Source: Melastoma dodecandrum
Taxonomy: Eukaryota; Streptophyta; Magnoliopsida; Myrtales; Melastomataceae
Direction of reading: 5' to 3'
DNA length: 64,000 nucleotides
Assembly: GCA_029817715.1 (NCBI GenBank)
Contig: JARUPY010000538.1
Location: 62,001 to 126,000 of the forward strand
In this document: positions 24,732 through 36,253 of the stretch, one piece after another
How the letters are laid out: each line of letters starts with the position of its first letter
Position numbering within the stretch: position 1 is the first letter of the stretch
The notes under the pieces: generated by a model
The model's input: the letters and a program-made list of their open reading frames with translations, nothing else
What the model was told of the DNA's origin: nothing
The model's database searches: none
Made by a program: the position numbers and the translations under genes

Positions 24732-27076
24732 ATTCATATTCATACCTTTTTATTTACTTTTAACTTTTGTTTACTAAATTTTTGCTTCTTCCTTTCAGTT
24801 CTCTCTGCGGTTGGCGGGATCCATCAATTAAGCTTGCGTAAGTATGCTTTATATCCTCGTCATTAATTTTATTTTATAATTTATTGTACCCCAAAAACAA
24901 AATAACATTTGATTTAAGTACGTGTATCATAAATAATATTGACATGTTTCTCTTTTTTTAATTTTGTAAAAAATTCATTTGACTTTATACTTTTATGGGA
25001 GTATCATATATTTTTGAATTTTGAGAGGAAAAATATCAATTTATATATTTTCTTTTTCCTTTTGAATTATGGCATATGTCCAGATAAACAGGTCTTGGTA
25101 TCGGGAGGGATACTTGTGCTCCTGTTCATGGTCCAGCGATACGGGACGGACAAGGTCGGGTTCTCGTTCGCGCCCATCATCATGATCTGGTTCATGTTCA
25201 TCAGCTTGATCGGGCTATACAACTTGTTCAAGCACGACGTCACTGTCCTCCGTGCCTTCAACCCTTACTATGCCATCGATTACTTCAAGAGGAATGGCCA
25301 TCAGGGTTGGGCTTCCCTCGGTGGTATTTTTCTCTGCATTACTGGTACGGAGGCCATGTTCGCCGATCTTGGCCATTTCAATGTGCCGGCGATTCAGGTA
25401 TGTTCGTGGACGGTGAATTTTCTCGACCGTGGACTTATTCAAGTGATACTTTGATCAATAAACTGATGATTGGATGACGATTTCGTGTCGCAGTTTAGTT
25501 TCTCTTGCATCGTGTTCCCTGCCCTGTTAATGGCATATAGCGGCCAAGCCGCCTATCTGATGAAATTCCCTCAGAACGTCGGCAACACTTTCTACGACTG
25601 CATCCCCAGTAATTTGAAATCCAATTCGAGTTTCTGCAGTTTTTGTTTGCGGTTTTGCTAAGAGCAGCGCAGTGATTAATCTTGGGGTATGTTCTTTCTC
25701 TCGTAGGTCCCTTCTACTGGCCAACATTTGTGATAGCCATCATGGCGGCAATCATCGCGAGCCAAGCCATGATCTCAGGGGCCTTTGCAATCATCTCTCA
25801 GTCTCTAAGCCTCGGCTGCTTCCCAAGGGTTAAAGTCGTCCACACCTCAGCCAAGTACGAGGGCCAGGTCTACATCCCGGAGGTCAATTATGCCCTCCTG
25901 ATTGGCTGCATTGTCGTCAACTTCACCTTCGGTGACCCAATTAAGATCGGAAATGCATACGGTACGATAAGTAGTGTGATTAGATAGTAATCAATTAACG
26001 CAATCTTAAAAGCTAAAGAGTGTGGTCGCCACAACCCCTGCATTTCAGGAATAGCAGTGGTGAGCGTCATGGTGATCACGACCTGCCTCATCACCTTGAT
26101 AATGTTGGTGATTTGGAAGATTAGAATCTTGTGGATCATCCTGTTCGTGCTAGTCTTCGGTTCGCTGGAGATATTATACCTGTCCGCGAATCTGTATAAG
26201 TTCATAAAGGGAGGGTGGTTCCCGATAGTCTCCGCTTTTGTGCTCACGAACATCATGGTGGTCTGGCATTATGTCTACAGGGAGAGGTACCTCTACGAGC
26301 TAAATAACAAGGTCTCTCCTGAGTATGTGCACGACCTTGCCAAGAACCCCGGCATCAACCGGATCCCTGGGATGGCGCTCTTGTACACAGAGCTCGTCGA
26401 GGGTGTCCCCCAGATCCTTCCTCACTTCCTCTCCAGCGTGCCCTCGATCCATTCCGTCTTTGTGATCGTCTCCATCAAGAACCTGCCCATCAGCAAGGTC
26501 ATGCTGGAGGAGAGGTTCCTCTTCAGGCAGGTCAACCCGAAGCAGTTCAGGATGTTCCGTTGCGTTGTGAGGTACGGATACAATGATGTGATGGAAGGGC
26601 CGACTGAGTTCGAGCAACAACTCCTCGAGCAGCTGAAGGACTTCATCAGGAACGAACAACTCCTCATTGAGGTGGCGGAGAACGACCAGCCCACCGCTGT
26701 CAATGGGTCTGGTCCTCTAGTCCCTTCGAGGAAGGACAACAGGGTGCACATGAACGAATCCCCAACGCAACAGATGGATCGTGTCTCGTCGAGGATGTCG
26801 TCCTCAGGCTCAATCCGTTCGGTGCCAACCACCACCCAACAGGAACAGGCAACAGTGGAGGAGGAGATAAAGTTCGTGGAGGCGGCAATGGATCACGGGG
26901 TGGTGTACCTACTCGGGGAGGCAGAGGTGGTGGCGAAACCCCATTCAAGCATCCTGAAGAAGATTGTGGTGAACCACGCATACAGCTTCCTGCGGAAGAA
27001 CTTCCGGCAGGGCGAGAAGATGATGGCAATACCTCGTGGGAAGATCCTGAGAGTCGGGATGACTTACGAGATATGA
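23793..27076 (+). CDS. HAK5: HAK/KUP potassium transporter, HAK5-type (cluster I; 8 exons)
   Basis: Exons 23793-24002, 24125-24344, 24446-24694, 24799-24837, 25084-25397, 25494-25608, 25707-25961 and 26049-27076 join in frame to give 809 residues. A charged cytosolic N-terminus precedes the first membrane helix and the signature [19 protein letters not shown]. Other landmarks are [80 protein letters not shown] and [20 protein letters not shown]. About a dozen membrane helices are followed by a long cytosolic tail ending [13 protein letters not shown]. The nearest remembered relative is Arabidopsis HAK5, the high-affinity K+ uptake carrier of root plasma membrane, induced by K+ starvation. The intron at 24695-24798 holds 23 C then 11 A. 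The 39-base fourth exon is the least certain part. Confidence 0.93.
24699..24732. repeat. Poly-C/poly-A tract inside HAK5 intron 3
   Basis: A run of 23 C is followed directly by 11 A, in a 104-base intron, a few bases after the donor site. Such a run is prone to length variation and sequencing error, so its exact length should not be trusted. Confidence 0.85.
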
Positions 27077-28440
27077 TCAGATGGATCACAGACCCCCGGT
27101 TTCGACGAAACACATACGGATCTTCGAATTGGTTGCTTTTGGACAAGGACGAAGACGTATCACGACGATATCTGAGATCGTATTTAAGTTAATAGAAAAT
27201 GTATATTCCTTCCTGACGTGATCGAATGGCCCTGAGAGTTAATGATATGCACACATGTGACCAACTAATTAATACATCAAACAATACAATAAAGTATTTA
27301 AATGGTACACATGATGGATGGATAGGCATACATGTAACACTTTGTATGCTTTCTAAAAATGAAGGATTCAACCTGAACATTCACAGGTGATGACCTTAAA
27401 CTTTCCTCGAGAACAAACGGCATATGTGAATTCACTAGAGAGAAAAATCTTCTAAATTTTCAATGAATACTCACATAAGTGATTAATTATTCTCTGCACC
27501 ATCATTAGAGCTCCTTGTGTATCGTTCTCCAATTTATTCATTTAAAACATCGAGACAACTTGTATTAAGTAAAGCGCAATTATACAAAATTTGTTACCTA
27601 AGTATGATATAAAACCATTTCAAATTTCAACAAACTAACCAGCGAAGACTCAACCACCCTATGCAGAAGACACTCCTAGCCTTCACCTAAGGGCATGGAC
27701 AATCAAGAAAATACAAGAAGAAACGTCAGTGTAAAGCTAATCATTTGCAGATATCGGAGGACTGATGCATGGAAAAAGAGTCTCACAACGGGTGGGGACG
27801 CCCAACCGATAAGGTATATAAGGAGGAAGGGCACTCACACCCCTCGGGCTAGTTTTTGGGATGGTGATCCCGAGATCCTTGTATCAATGCTTCTGGGTAT
27901 CTCCATCATTATTGTATTTATATTACTCCTTTCATTTCAGATTTGATCACCCTTAAACATTCGCACATTCCTCAAATTACCAGACTAGACCTCGGAAAAT
28001 GAAAATTTAATGGAATTTTTTTTTATGGGAGTAAACAATCAATTAAAACATGTATAATTCGAACAAAATTGAATGCCACGGTGGAGTCCACGCGGAACAC
28101 ACAAAACCCAGATGGAGCAAGGGCAAAACTGTCCAATCAATAAAAAGGGGAGTGTGGTTGTTCAAAAAAGTCGTCTGTCTCTCTCTCTCTCTCTCTCTCA
28201 GATCCGCCGTCTACGGCGGTCAAACTCGAAGCTCTCCAGGTGAGTCAGTTCCCTTTCGTTCTGGGTTTTCGATTCTTGAATTGGTTGGTTTTAATGGGCC
28301 GTGTGTTAATTCGAACTGTCTGTCTGCCGAGTGTTTGTTGCCCTTCGAGTTCGATTGGATGAGGTATCTGTGAAGGAGAAGCCCACCCCTTTTTAATGTT
28401 TTGTGTAGGGAAGGGAAAGGAGAGAAGGTGATAGGAACAT
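27077..28440. other. Intergenic: HAK5 3' region, possible LTR relic, HYD1 promoter and 5' UTR
   Basis: About 27640-27945 has LTR-like order: TATATAAGG near 27815, a GC-richer middle, then a T-rich end. No paired copy or target duplication was found, so it is at most a degenerate solo LTR. A CT microsatellite at about 28178-28200 is followed by a likely 5' UTR of HYD1; a GTGAGT donor-like site near 28240 suggests a leader intron before the ATG at 28441. Confidence 0.4.
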
Positions 28441-29737
28441 ATGGCCGGAGTTACCGAGTTCCCCCATCCATACGTGCCTACGGATCTGAAGCTTCCTGGA
28501 TATGTGCCGGTGGTCCTTCCCAAGTCAACCATAGTCGGCATCTACCTCGGAGTCTCTTTACTAGTCGTTTTGACCATTTGGTTAATCTCTGGTATGGCTA
28601 TGCTGAAAGTAATGCTTTTAGAAGGTTTTTTTTTTGGGGGGGGGGGGGGAGGGGTGGGGCTTACCTTATAGTTTTTGCATTGAGTCACTGCATTAGTACT
28701 ATAAGTAATAGATGTAGCTTTCATTAATTGAATCCAGAGCATCAAATATGATTTCTGTAGCGATAGTCATGAAAATATGATCTGCTCAAAGGCTTAACTA
28801 GCGTTACTCTTCATTATGTTGTCTTGATTGTCTCGTGTTTACGCATATGCTGTACCGAAATATTCATCTAAATCTCTTCCTTTGATAACTGAGGTTCTTA
28901 CTACAGTTTGACACGAGAATGTATTGGGGCCATTTATGTGAGGTTTGATGCAAGTTCTGCATTTTACATGTATGGACATCTAATCTTATTTATCTCACAG
29001 GGCGGTCATCCAAAAGATCATCTCTTGATCGATTGCTTATGTGCTGGTGGGCTTTCACTGGCCTAACCCATATGTTTCTCGAGGGTTATTTTGTTTTCTC
29101 ACCAGAATTTTACAAGGATAAGTCGGCATTCTATCTTGCAGAAGTTTGTAAGATTTCCGTATTACTTACTTTGATTTTTCTAAGAGTAGTCTGTTTTTTG
29201 AACGCATGCTGCTTCAGACCAAGCAAACGAGCTCAAAATTGTAATTGACAGGGAAAGAGTACAGCAAAGGCGACTCGAGATATGCTGCAAGGGATTCTGC
29301 CATAGTTTCTGTCGAAGGAGTAACTGCTGTATTAGAGGGTCCAGCTTCTCTCTTAGCAGTGTGAGCTACTTAACAATATAAGATCTGTCGAGATATAGTA
29401 GTCGACCAATTTTTCATGTTTTAAGTCCGAGTTCTCTCTATTTCTAATCAATGTTTCTTTTGCTTTTGGCAGGTATGCTATAGCGACTGGAAAGTCATAT
29501 AGCTACTTGCTCCAATTCGCCATCTCTTTGGGACAATTATATGGAACCCTTATTTACTTCCTGACTGCCGTTTTAGATGGCGATAACTTCGCCACTAGCC
29601 CATTCTACTACTATGCCTACTATGTAATCGCTAACTCATTTTGGCTGGTGATACCCTCTTTTATAGCGGTCAGATGTTGGAGGAAGACTTGTGCTGCCTT
29701 CAGTGCCCAAGCTCAGAAGAAGGTGAAATCTCGCTGA
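28441..29737 (+). CDS. HYD1: 3-beta-hydroxysteroid delta8-delta7 isomerase, HYDRA1 (EXPERA domain; 4 exons)
   Basis: Exons 28441-28591, 29001-29147, 29252-29360 and 29473-29737 join in frame at GT-AG sites to give 223 residues. The start [21 protein letters not shown] matches plant HYD1. Four or five membrane helices follow. The EXPERA core shows [19 protein letters not shown] with the conserved His and Glu, then [16 protein letters not shown] with its Trp codon rebuilt across an intron, [16 protein letters not shown] and a basic C-terminus (AQKKVKSR) that could retain it in the ER. The enzyme moves the sterol B-ring double bond from C8 to C7 in the endoplasmic reticulum, a late step towards sitosterol and campesterol. 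Mutants in Arabidopsis have embryo and cell-polarity defects. The gene looks intact. Confidence 0.95.
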
Positions 29738-30736
29738 CCCAAAGACCATGTACTTTATTGTGCTTTGTCTAATGGAAAGCCCTGAATTATCCTTTACTGC
29801 ACTTTCGGTTGTTCTAATCTCCACAACTAGAGAGGATGGTTGCTCTCTTTGGTTAGAATTGAACCCAGTTGGTCCTTTCTCATGTAACAGTTACATTTAT
29901 TTGGTGTTAAAAACTTTTGGAGAGTGGATTTATGCAATCTGTATGATGATTCAGATTATGTTGTATCGCCACTTTAAAAATAAGTTTTTCTTCTGTAAGT
30001 TGACGGAATCAGATGGCTCTCAGTTTGCCTCAAAATTTGCTTCTACCAGCTGCTGGAACTGTCATACATGGGTTAATGTCCTAGCTGTTTCGTATGCCAA
30101 AAGACTCTTAGTACTTTGCTCAAGCTCGAGACTTGTTGTCACGGTTTAGACTTTAGAGCAGATAAACCAGTGGAAGGAAACTGTTGCGCAGAAAACAAGT
30201 CAACCGGGTCCACGTTACAGTGCACAGGGTTATGGCCATTGGTGTTCCTGGCAATTGATTTCTAGGCTGTCTGAAAGTCGTATTCTGCAAATCAGCAAGA
30301 GTTGTGTCATTGGACAATGTCTGGTCCTTTGAATGTCTATGGATCTCAACTAACAGAAAGAAATGTTGTGAGACTGAACCATGAATAGTCACCCGGGATA
30401 ACATTGTTGTTTCTACCGAAATCGTGCCCATCCTGATTGTCTGTATCTGTCCCGCAATGCCTCTTATCTCCGGGAGTCAAATTTCTTCCGGTTTTCTCCC
30501 CAACCGTCGTATTCTCATTTCTTCCCCAGCTGAGAGGACCCCGAGTGCTCGCCGGTAAGCCTACATCATCTTTGCAGGCGCCCCATGGGCAGTCATACTT
30601 GTCCTTGAGGGTGAACATGACATGAGGTCAGGACAAGCCGAAATCCACTGGTGCAGATAATGCTTCGAAGCAATTATCTCTGGCAAAAATGATGCATTCG
30701 AGCTCTTATAATCTGTACCATATGAAATGTAGCTAT
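29738..30736. other. Convergent intergenic region between HYD1 and the PADRE gene
   Basis: This holds the 3' UTRs of HYD1 (+) and of the PADRE gene (-). The open frames here show no family features and are probably non-coding. No repeat or RNA gene was recognised. Confidence 0.5.
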
Positions 30737-31381
30737 CTACTTATGACATTTTATGATTCTACGATATGTCGTCGACGGTGTTGTTGCTGTCGATGGAGAT
30801 GGCTTCTCCTTTTGACTCTCCCTAATGGTCTCAAGCTTCGGCTTCCACCTCCCTGACCTCAACCCTTCAACCAACTGCATATACTCCTTCTCCAGCTGCG
30901 GCGTGCTGCACAGCCTCGTCGTTTTTTGTCCCTTCTCTCCATCTCTCGACAGCTTCCCTTCCTCCACGAGATGCGAGATGAACTCATCTGACACGTGTAT
31001 CCTAACACACCCGGACGGGGTCCTCATCACTTCGAAGCCACGTCTAACGGCCGGGCCGCCACAATTACTCCGCGACATGACAAAGGATGCAACGTCCAAG
31101 AACGTGAGGTCAGACTGGAAGAAGTGGCTGGGGAGGAGGAAGTAGTTGTGACCGGGCTCGAGGCGGTCGCGCTCCGACAGGGCGGGGATCTTCCTGCCAA
31201 TGTATAAGGCGTCGGAGCGGCACACAAGGTGTTTGGGGAACTCGGCCATGAGCTCCGCGACCGGCACGTGGCGGTTGTACGTCTTGACACGGCCGTCCGA
31301 TGTTACGAGGTTGATGGCGGCCACCGGGGGTGGGGATGATGCGGCCTCGGGGAGGCAGGAGTCGCAGGGGAGGTTCGCCAT
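30737..31381 (-). CDS. PADRE-domain (DUF4228) protein
   Basis: A single exon on the minus strand. From the Met at 31381 (MANLPCDSCLPEA) the protein has 214 residues. Its N-terminal half carries the PADRE core: AINLVTSDGRVKTYNRHVPV, LMAEFPKHLVCRSDALYIG and PGHNYFLLPSHFFQSDLTF. The C-terminal half is basic and Ser/Thr-rich, ending YRRIIKCHK, as usual for this plant-specific family. Starts further upstream are possible at 31435 (MGFHKFLRLRV) or 31570; the last adds a hydrophobic leader that I think is translated 5' UTR sequence. The molecular function is unknown; many PADRE genes respond to pathogens and abiotic stress. Confidence 0.85.
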   Translation of the reverse strand: MANLPCDSCLPEAASSPPPVAAINLVTSDGRVKTYNRHVPVAELMAEFPKHLVCRSDALYIGRKIPALSERDRLEPGHNYFLLPSHFFQSDLTFLDVASFVMSRSNCGGPAVRRGFEVMRTPSGCVRIHVSDEFISHLVEEGKLSRDGEKGQKTTRLCSTPQLEKEYMQLVEGLRSGRWKPKLETIRESQKEKPSPSTATTPSTTYRRIIKCHK

Positions 31382-31435
31382 GAGTTTGAAGCACGAGGGG
31401 ATAACGCGAAGGCGGAGGAACTTGTGGAAGCCCAT

Positions 31436-32821
31436 TCCGATCAAAGAGTAAAAGAGGTCGGACGGTGATGATGTCAAAGTCGATGAGACGAGGAGGAGGA
31501 GGAGGACAACATGTCGGAGTAAGAAAATGATTTGGCGATGATGAAATGCAGACGAATGTTGTGAAATCAAAGGAATTTATTACCCCCCTCTCCTTCCCCC
31601 AGAAACTTTTTGCCTTACGACGCCTCTTTTTTAATTTCGTAATTTATAATATAAATAAATAATTTTAGATTTACGAGGTGAGGTGAGGTGAGGCGCAGGG
31701 CAACCGCAGAAAAAGCTCTTTTCTATTTTCTTTTTTTTTTAAAAAAATGTTAAACAACTTTTGGCAGAATTTAAAAAATAAAAAAATATTGTATGCGGAA
31801 AGACTGACACAGTTGGGTTTGACCGTCGATTTGATTTGATTTTTGATTTAATATTTTTGAATCTGATCCCAAACATCTCTTCCCTTGCACTGCACTCCCT
31901 CCTCTTCTGTTTAATTAAAAAAAAGGAAGAAGCAAAAGGTTAATTAATTATTATTCTACTTACTGCCCGTGACTAATTTATTAGACTTATTAATTATAAG
32001 TTGCTTATTAATTGATTCATCCACGTACACTCCCGTTAAACTTTTCTTAAAAAAAGAAAGTATAATCTTATTTTCTCTACACAACTAGTTAGTTACTATT
32101 ATGAATAATTGTGAATGTCATTATGAATCCGAGAAATAACTGTCGAGACTATTCGCCCGTCGAGACTCGCAAGACCTTTCATTTACCGAGACGTTTCATT
32201 TCGTTATAATATAAATAGAGGGTCTTGTAAGAAGTATTTTGTAATTTCGATCGAAATCAATAAAGAAACTCTTCTCCCCTTTTCACGTTCTCTCCGTATG
32301 CATTTTCTCGATCTTGTTACTTCTTGTTTTACAACAGTTACTAATTTATTTTCTTTTCTCTGTCCCTATGAATTAGGGGTTACAGATGAAGTTTTTTTTT
32401 TTTTTGCATTTCCCAACTATTCAAGAAGAATGGCCCATAATTTCGTCTGATTTCACAAACTCCTGTATGCATTTTATTCATTCATTCTCTATTTACATGT
32501 TTACTTGAGCTCGTTGGGAAGAGAGCTGCCCCTAGACAATCCATATGATCGTGTTCAAGTAGCGCACCAGTGACGCCACGATCTATTAAGGTTGGGCTAA
32601 CACTCACCCGAAGTCGTTGTCGACCGTGAGCCTATTGGGCCTTCTGCCAATGAAACTACGTGGCCAGTTAAGGCCCAACTCAGGCCCATATACGTGTTAT
32701 TATCGACCCGGCCCGATTCATAAACCGTGTTGAGTAACCAGAGCCTTTAAATAATGGGCCGGGTACTTCCGCAAAGCACCGGGAGCTCCGCCCATCGAGA
32801 TGGGAGGGGAACCGTGGAAGG
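31436..32821. other. Intergenic: PADRE promoter, possible solo LTR
   Basis: No gene was recognised. AT-rich DNA with runs of A and T fills most of it. A compact LTR-like block flanked by 8-base direct repeats (32091-32343) is listed separately. 32560-32780 is GGCCC-rich and may be the proximal promoter of whatever once used the downstream VTT-type exon. Confidence 0.45.
32091..32343. repeat. Possible solo LTR or short element flanked by AGTTACTA direct repeats
   Basis: AGTTACTA occurs at 32091-32098 and again at 32336-32343. Between them lie a TATAAATA-like box near 32212, an AATAAA signal near 32260 and a T-rich end finishing TTTTACAAC. That order (promoter, polyadenylation signal, CAAC(A) end) is typical of a Copia-type LTR. 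However, the left edge does not begin with TG, and an 8-base duplication is longer than the usual 5. The call rests on arrangement alone, without a second copy. Confidence 0.35.
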
Positions 32822-33045
32822 TAGCCGCGGCCGCGGACGTCAGCTTACCCGGCGTTATGGTTTCGAAAAGGAGGCGGGGCGATCCCTGCCTACGTAGCCG
32901 CCCACACCCTCACTCTCTCCCTCTGCCTGCCTTGCGCCATTTTCTTCGAGGCCGGAGCATCGTTCATTTTCGGTTTCTTCCCCACAGTTCTCTACATATT
33001 CTCCGCGAAGATTCTCGGGGCGTCTCTCTCCTTCTCGGTCAGCAG
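32822..33045 (+). pseudogene. Isolated exon of a VTT/DedA (TVP38/TMEM64-like) membrane protein
   Basis: One frame, open from 32822 to 33045, reads AIPAYVAAHTLTLSLCLPCA, FFEAGASFIFGFFPTVLYIF and SAKILGASLSFSVSR. This resembles by recall the core of plant SNARE-associated Golgi/VTT-domain proteins (PAYV.AHTLTLALCLPYA.FFEA..., FSAKVLGASLSFWIGR). It is bounded by an AG at 32820-32821 and a GT at 33046, as an internal exon would be. No upstream ATG exon and no continuation of the domain were found nearby, so it is probably a gene fragment. It could instead belong to a gene with long introns whose other exons I missed. The overlapping 116-codon ORF at 32800-33150 is a shadow frame. Confidence 0.5.
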
Positions 33046-36027
33046 GTTCGATCGCTAAACCCTAATCCCCATTGGTGGGGTTTATGTTTGCGTGAGCCAA
33101 GAATCGTTTCGAGCCTTGCCTGGCTATCTGTTGACGCAAAATTGTATTGAAAATTCATGTGTAAACATTATCCCGTGCGTTGATCTCATTTCTTGTTTCA
33201 CAAGATATTTGTCGCCCTTGGCACAGCTTACCAACGAAGGATCAAATGCAGCTTGGATTAGCTTCACTGTAGCTTAGCCATTGCTCTTGACAAATGACTC
33301 ATTCTACTTAACATTGTGTACCTGCATGTGTATACATCTAAAAGTTTAGGTGTTTGCTACATGTGATGTTTCATCTTTGATTGATATGCGGAGGAGTCCT
33401 TGGCTATGGAAATTTAAAGACTGTGGGACTATAATAGCGAGGTCGTTGCAACGAAAGTGCCCGAGGGTCCGGTCCGGTCCAGGCTGGCGGGTCGAGGGGG
33501 GGCTGCTTTTGGATTGATTAGGGTCATCTCAAATATCGGCAATGTCGCATGAATGTACAGCCGCTCGATAACAGAAGGGGGCAATAAATAGAAGGATGGG
33601 GTCGAAATTTGACGTAATTGGGAAAATCTCGTTGTCACGTACCCACACGAGTCACAAACAACTCCCTCCTCTTCCTTGGTCATGATTATAAGATGACAAA
33701 CTGGGTTCTGGAGGAAAATTTCATTAAATTTGTCCACATGTCCTTGCCTCCCCACCGAATCGAATCGTCGGACCCCCTTCTTTCTTACACTTTGGTGGGG
33801 TTAGGGTTAGGGTTTTGGTCTGAAAATTGACGTGTTCTTGGATGGTTCCAATGTATGGACAAATAAAACCCCAACCCTAGTTTTTTTTTTTTTTTTAAAG
33901 ATTTCCCTCTAAGGCCAACTTAAAGCTTGTCACATCGTCGACCTCCCTCCCAATATCCAATATCCACTATCCATTCGAACCCCAACTCTTGGTAAGATCA
34001 CTTGATCTTAAACACATACGGGAAAACTAGCTACGCGGTTATATATATGGGTTTAAAGAAGATTAGGTCAAGTGATTGATGGGTGATAATAATATGGGTT
34101 CAATCAAGTGATTGAAGATTAGGTCATGCAAGTTGTCCAGTTTCAGGGGCATGTGCTTAGGTTGACCTCTGTCCTCGTTACCAATGCACATGCTCTTGCC
34201 CGTAAGGAAGGAAAAGACTAGGGGCCGAACCCCCCCCCCCCCCCGTGATCGGAGATTATATTTTGAGCAAAAGAAGAAGTTACGTGGTCGTTGGATGAAT
34301 TAAAAGAAGACGTGCCTGTCAGGTCCTTTATTCATTACGGAATGATATAGAAAAAAAAAATGAAGAGTGATGAAGAACACGGGAAGGGAGTGCATGCAAT
34401 TTCCCCACTACTAAATAAGTGAAATGCCAATGTTGTTATTGAGACCTGCAACATGTGCGCGATTTGCAAAACCATTCCAAAATTAGTTGCTTTTATATAA
34501 CACGATGAACTAATAGATGCAAGCATAGTTAGGTCAATTTCCGATTCCCAGTAAGAAAGTTTTAAACAAAATAAATCAGGCTCTCGGTACCGATGATGAT
34601 TGATGGATGGAGTAGTGAATTTTCAAAGTAATGAATCGGGAAAAAAGAAAATAATAGAGTTGGTGGGGGGGCGGGCTTTAAAAGGAAAGGCCCCTTGCCT
34701 TGGACCAACAAAAGTAAATGTTAAAAATATTATAAAAAAAATAATTGATGGTCTGGGGGGGAGGGGATTGGGACGAATTAAATTTTAGTGAAGCTTATCC
34801 AAAAACCCACCTCCCAGTGTCTCTCTGAATTTCTTTCTGTTCTGTTTCTGTTTTTCTTTTTTTTTTCTTTTTTTTTTCTGACGAGCAACAGTTTGGTAAG
34901 AAAGGGATAAGACACAAAAAGGGATTTTGGCAATGCCGCTTTTTTATTACAAAATTCTCCATAAATCGAATGAGCCCATCCCCGAAAAGGTTGCATTATT
35001 GGTTCCCCAAATAAGAATACATCGGAAGAAGCCGGGCTGGGAAAATTCAGCAGCCTATTAAAAAAAAAAAAAAAACAGAGAGAGATAGAGAGAGAAGAGG
35101 GGATTGGCTTTGGGAATCCAAAAAAAGTCTCATGATTTGTCGGTGTGATTGATTTCGATGCACTCTCTTTTTCATCGGAATACAAATAAACAATGATTTT
35201 GTGGTCAAAAAATGTTTAGTAAGTGAAGTAGTGAGCGGAAACCTAACGATATCGTCTCGAAATTACAAAAATGATGTGACGTTATAAGTTAAGTCAGCAA
35301 GTCAAATATCTTGTTCCTCCTAGGATGGATTAAAAAGAAATTTCAAAACGTTATCAGATTATTACATTCCAAGTTTTTCTTGTCCATTTGCTAGAAAATG
35401 TCCCTTTAAGAAAACAAATAAAATAAAATAAAAAGGAAAAGGGAAACCGACGGCTCACATACATGTTATTATATATAGGGACACGGCTCTCCCAATGTAA
35501 AACTTTTTAGGAAATGACAAATTTACTTTCGGATTTTTTTTTAATGGTTACTAATTCGTGCTCTTATATAAGCAACGGATTCTGGTTACTTGATTCATTT
35601 ATTTGTCCTTTCTCCCGACATCCCATGAAATGCCCCCATTTTATCTTCCTATTTCTCACCGCTTGAATTTTCTTTTATCATTACAAAAATAATAATATTG
35701 TTTTTGAGAAATTAATAAATAAAACAGTAGGGGGCTTGCCTTAAACAACTGTCCCTGAGTTATGTATAGTTGCCAGCTGTTCTTCATTCTTCTTCTGTTC
35801 ATCTCATCTACTTAAAAAATACGATCCTCGTTTCATTTGTGTGTGTATAAATATATAACAAGAAGAAAAACAATAATGTATTCTTCTCACTTCTTGTCTG
35901 TCTGTCTGCCGCCTGCCTGTCTTTGTGTAATCTGCAAATCGCACACACCCCCCTCAATAATTTCCATTTTTTTACTCGTCATGAAATCAAAAGTACATAT
36001 TTTTTTACCACATCCCGTCCATCATCC

Positions 36028-36038
36028 CCTATTTAAAC
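36028..36038 (+). promoter_or_regulatory. TATA-like box of XTH5
   Basis: CTATTTAAACC lies about 220 bases upstream of the XTH5 start in the right orientation, followed by a pyrimidine-rich leader. Spacing suggests transcription starting near 36060. Assigned by motif and position only. Confidence 0.4.
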
Positions 36039-36146
36039 CCCTCAGAATCGGAACTCATCATCACCACCCCAAGCACAACCAACTCCACTCTCCCTTTTCT
36101 TACATCCTCTCTGCTGCTTCCGTGTCTTGTCTTTGTGCGGGGGGTA

Positions 36147-36243
36147 ATGCATGCACTTCCTCGCCTTGTTGTTGTTGTTGTTGTTTTGTTTCTGTTCTAA
36201 CGATTGTTCCATGGGTTTCGGGAATGAATGCAGCGGGTGGTGA
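36147..36243 (+). promoter_or_regulatory. Two upstream ORFs in the XTH5 leader
   Basis: If transcription starts near the TATA-like box, the leader contains two short ORFs before the main start: 36147-36200 (Val-rich, over a GTT repeat) and 36211-36243. The second ends 11 bases before ATG 36254 and overlaps an in-frame alternative ATG at 36224. Such ORFs can reduce translation of the main frame; no effect is shown here. Confidence 0.4.
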
Positions 36244-36253
36244 GAAACAAGAG

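Larger units (their letters stand above)
33046..36253. other. Intergenic region upstream of XTH5
   Basis: No gene was recognised in 3.2 kb. It contains a short telomere-like stretch (two TTAGGG-type units near 33799-33818), a poly-C run near 34231-34247, several poly-A/T runs and a purine-rich block near 35080-35100. The last 250 bases hold the XTH5 core promoter and 5' UTR, including two upstream ORFs at 36147-36200 and 36211-36243. Confidence 0.5.

Noticed and set aside
33799..33818. TTAGGG-type repeats resembling telomere sequence
   Set aside because: Only two units; too short for an interstitial telomere and common in plant promoters as telo-boxes.
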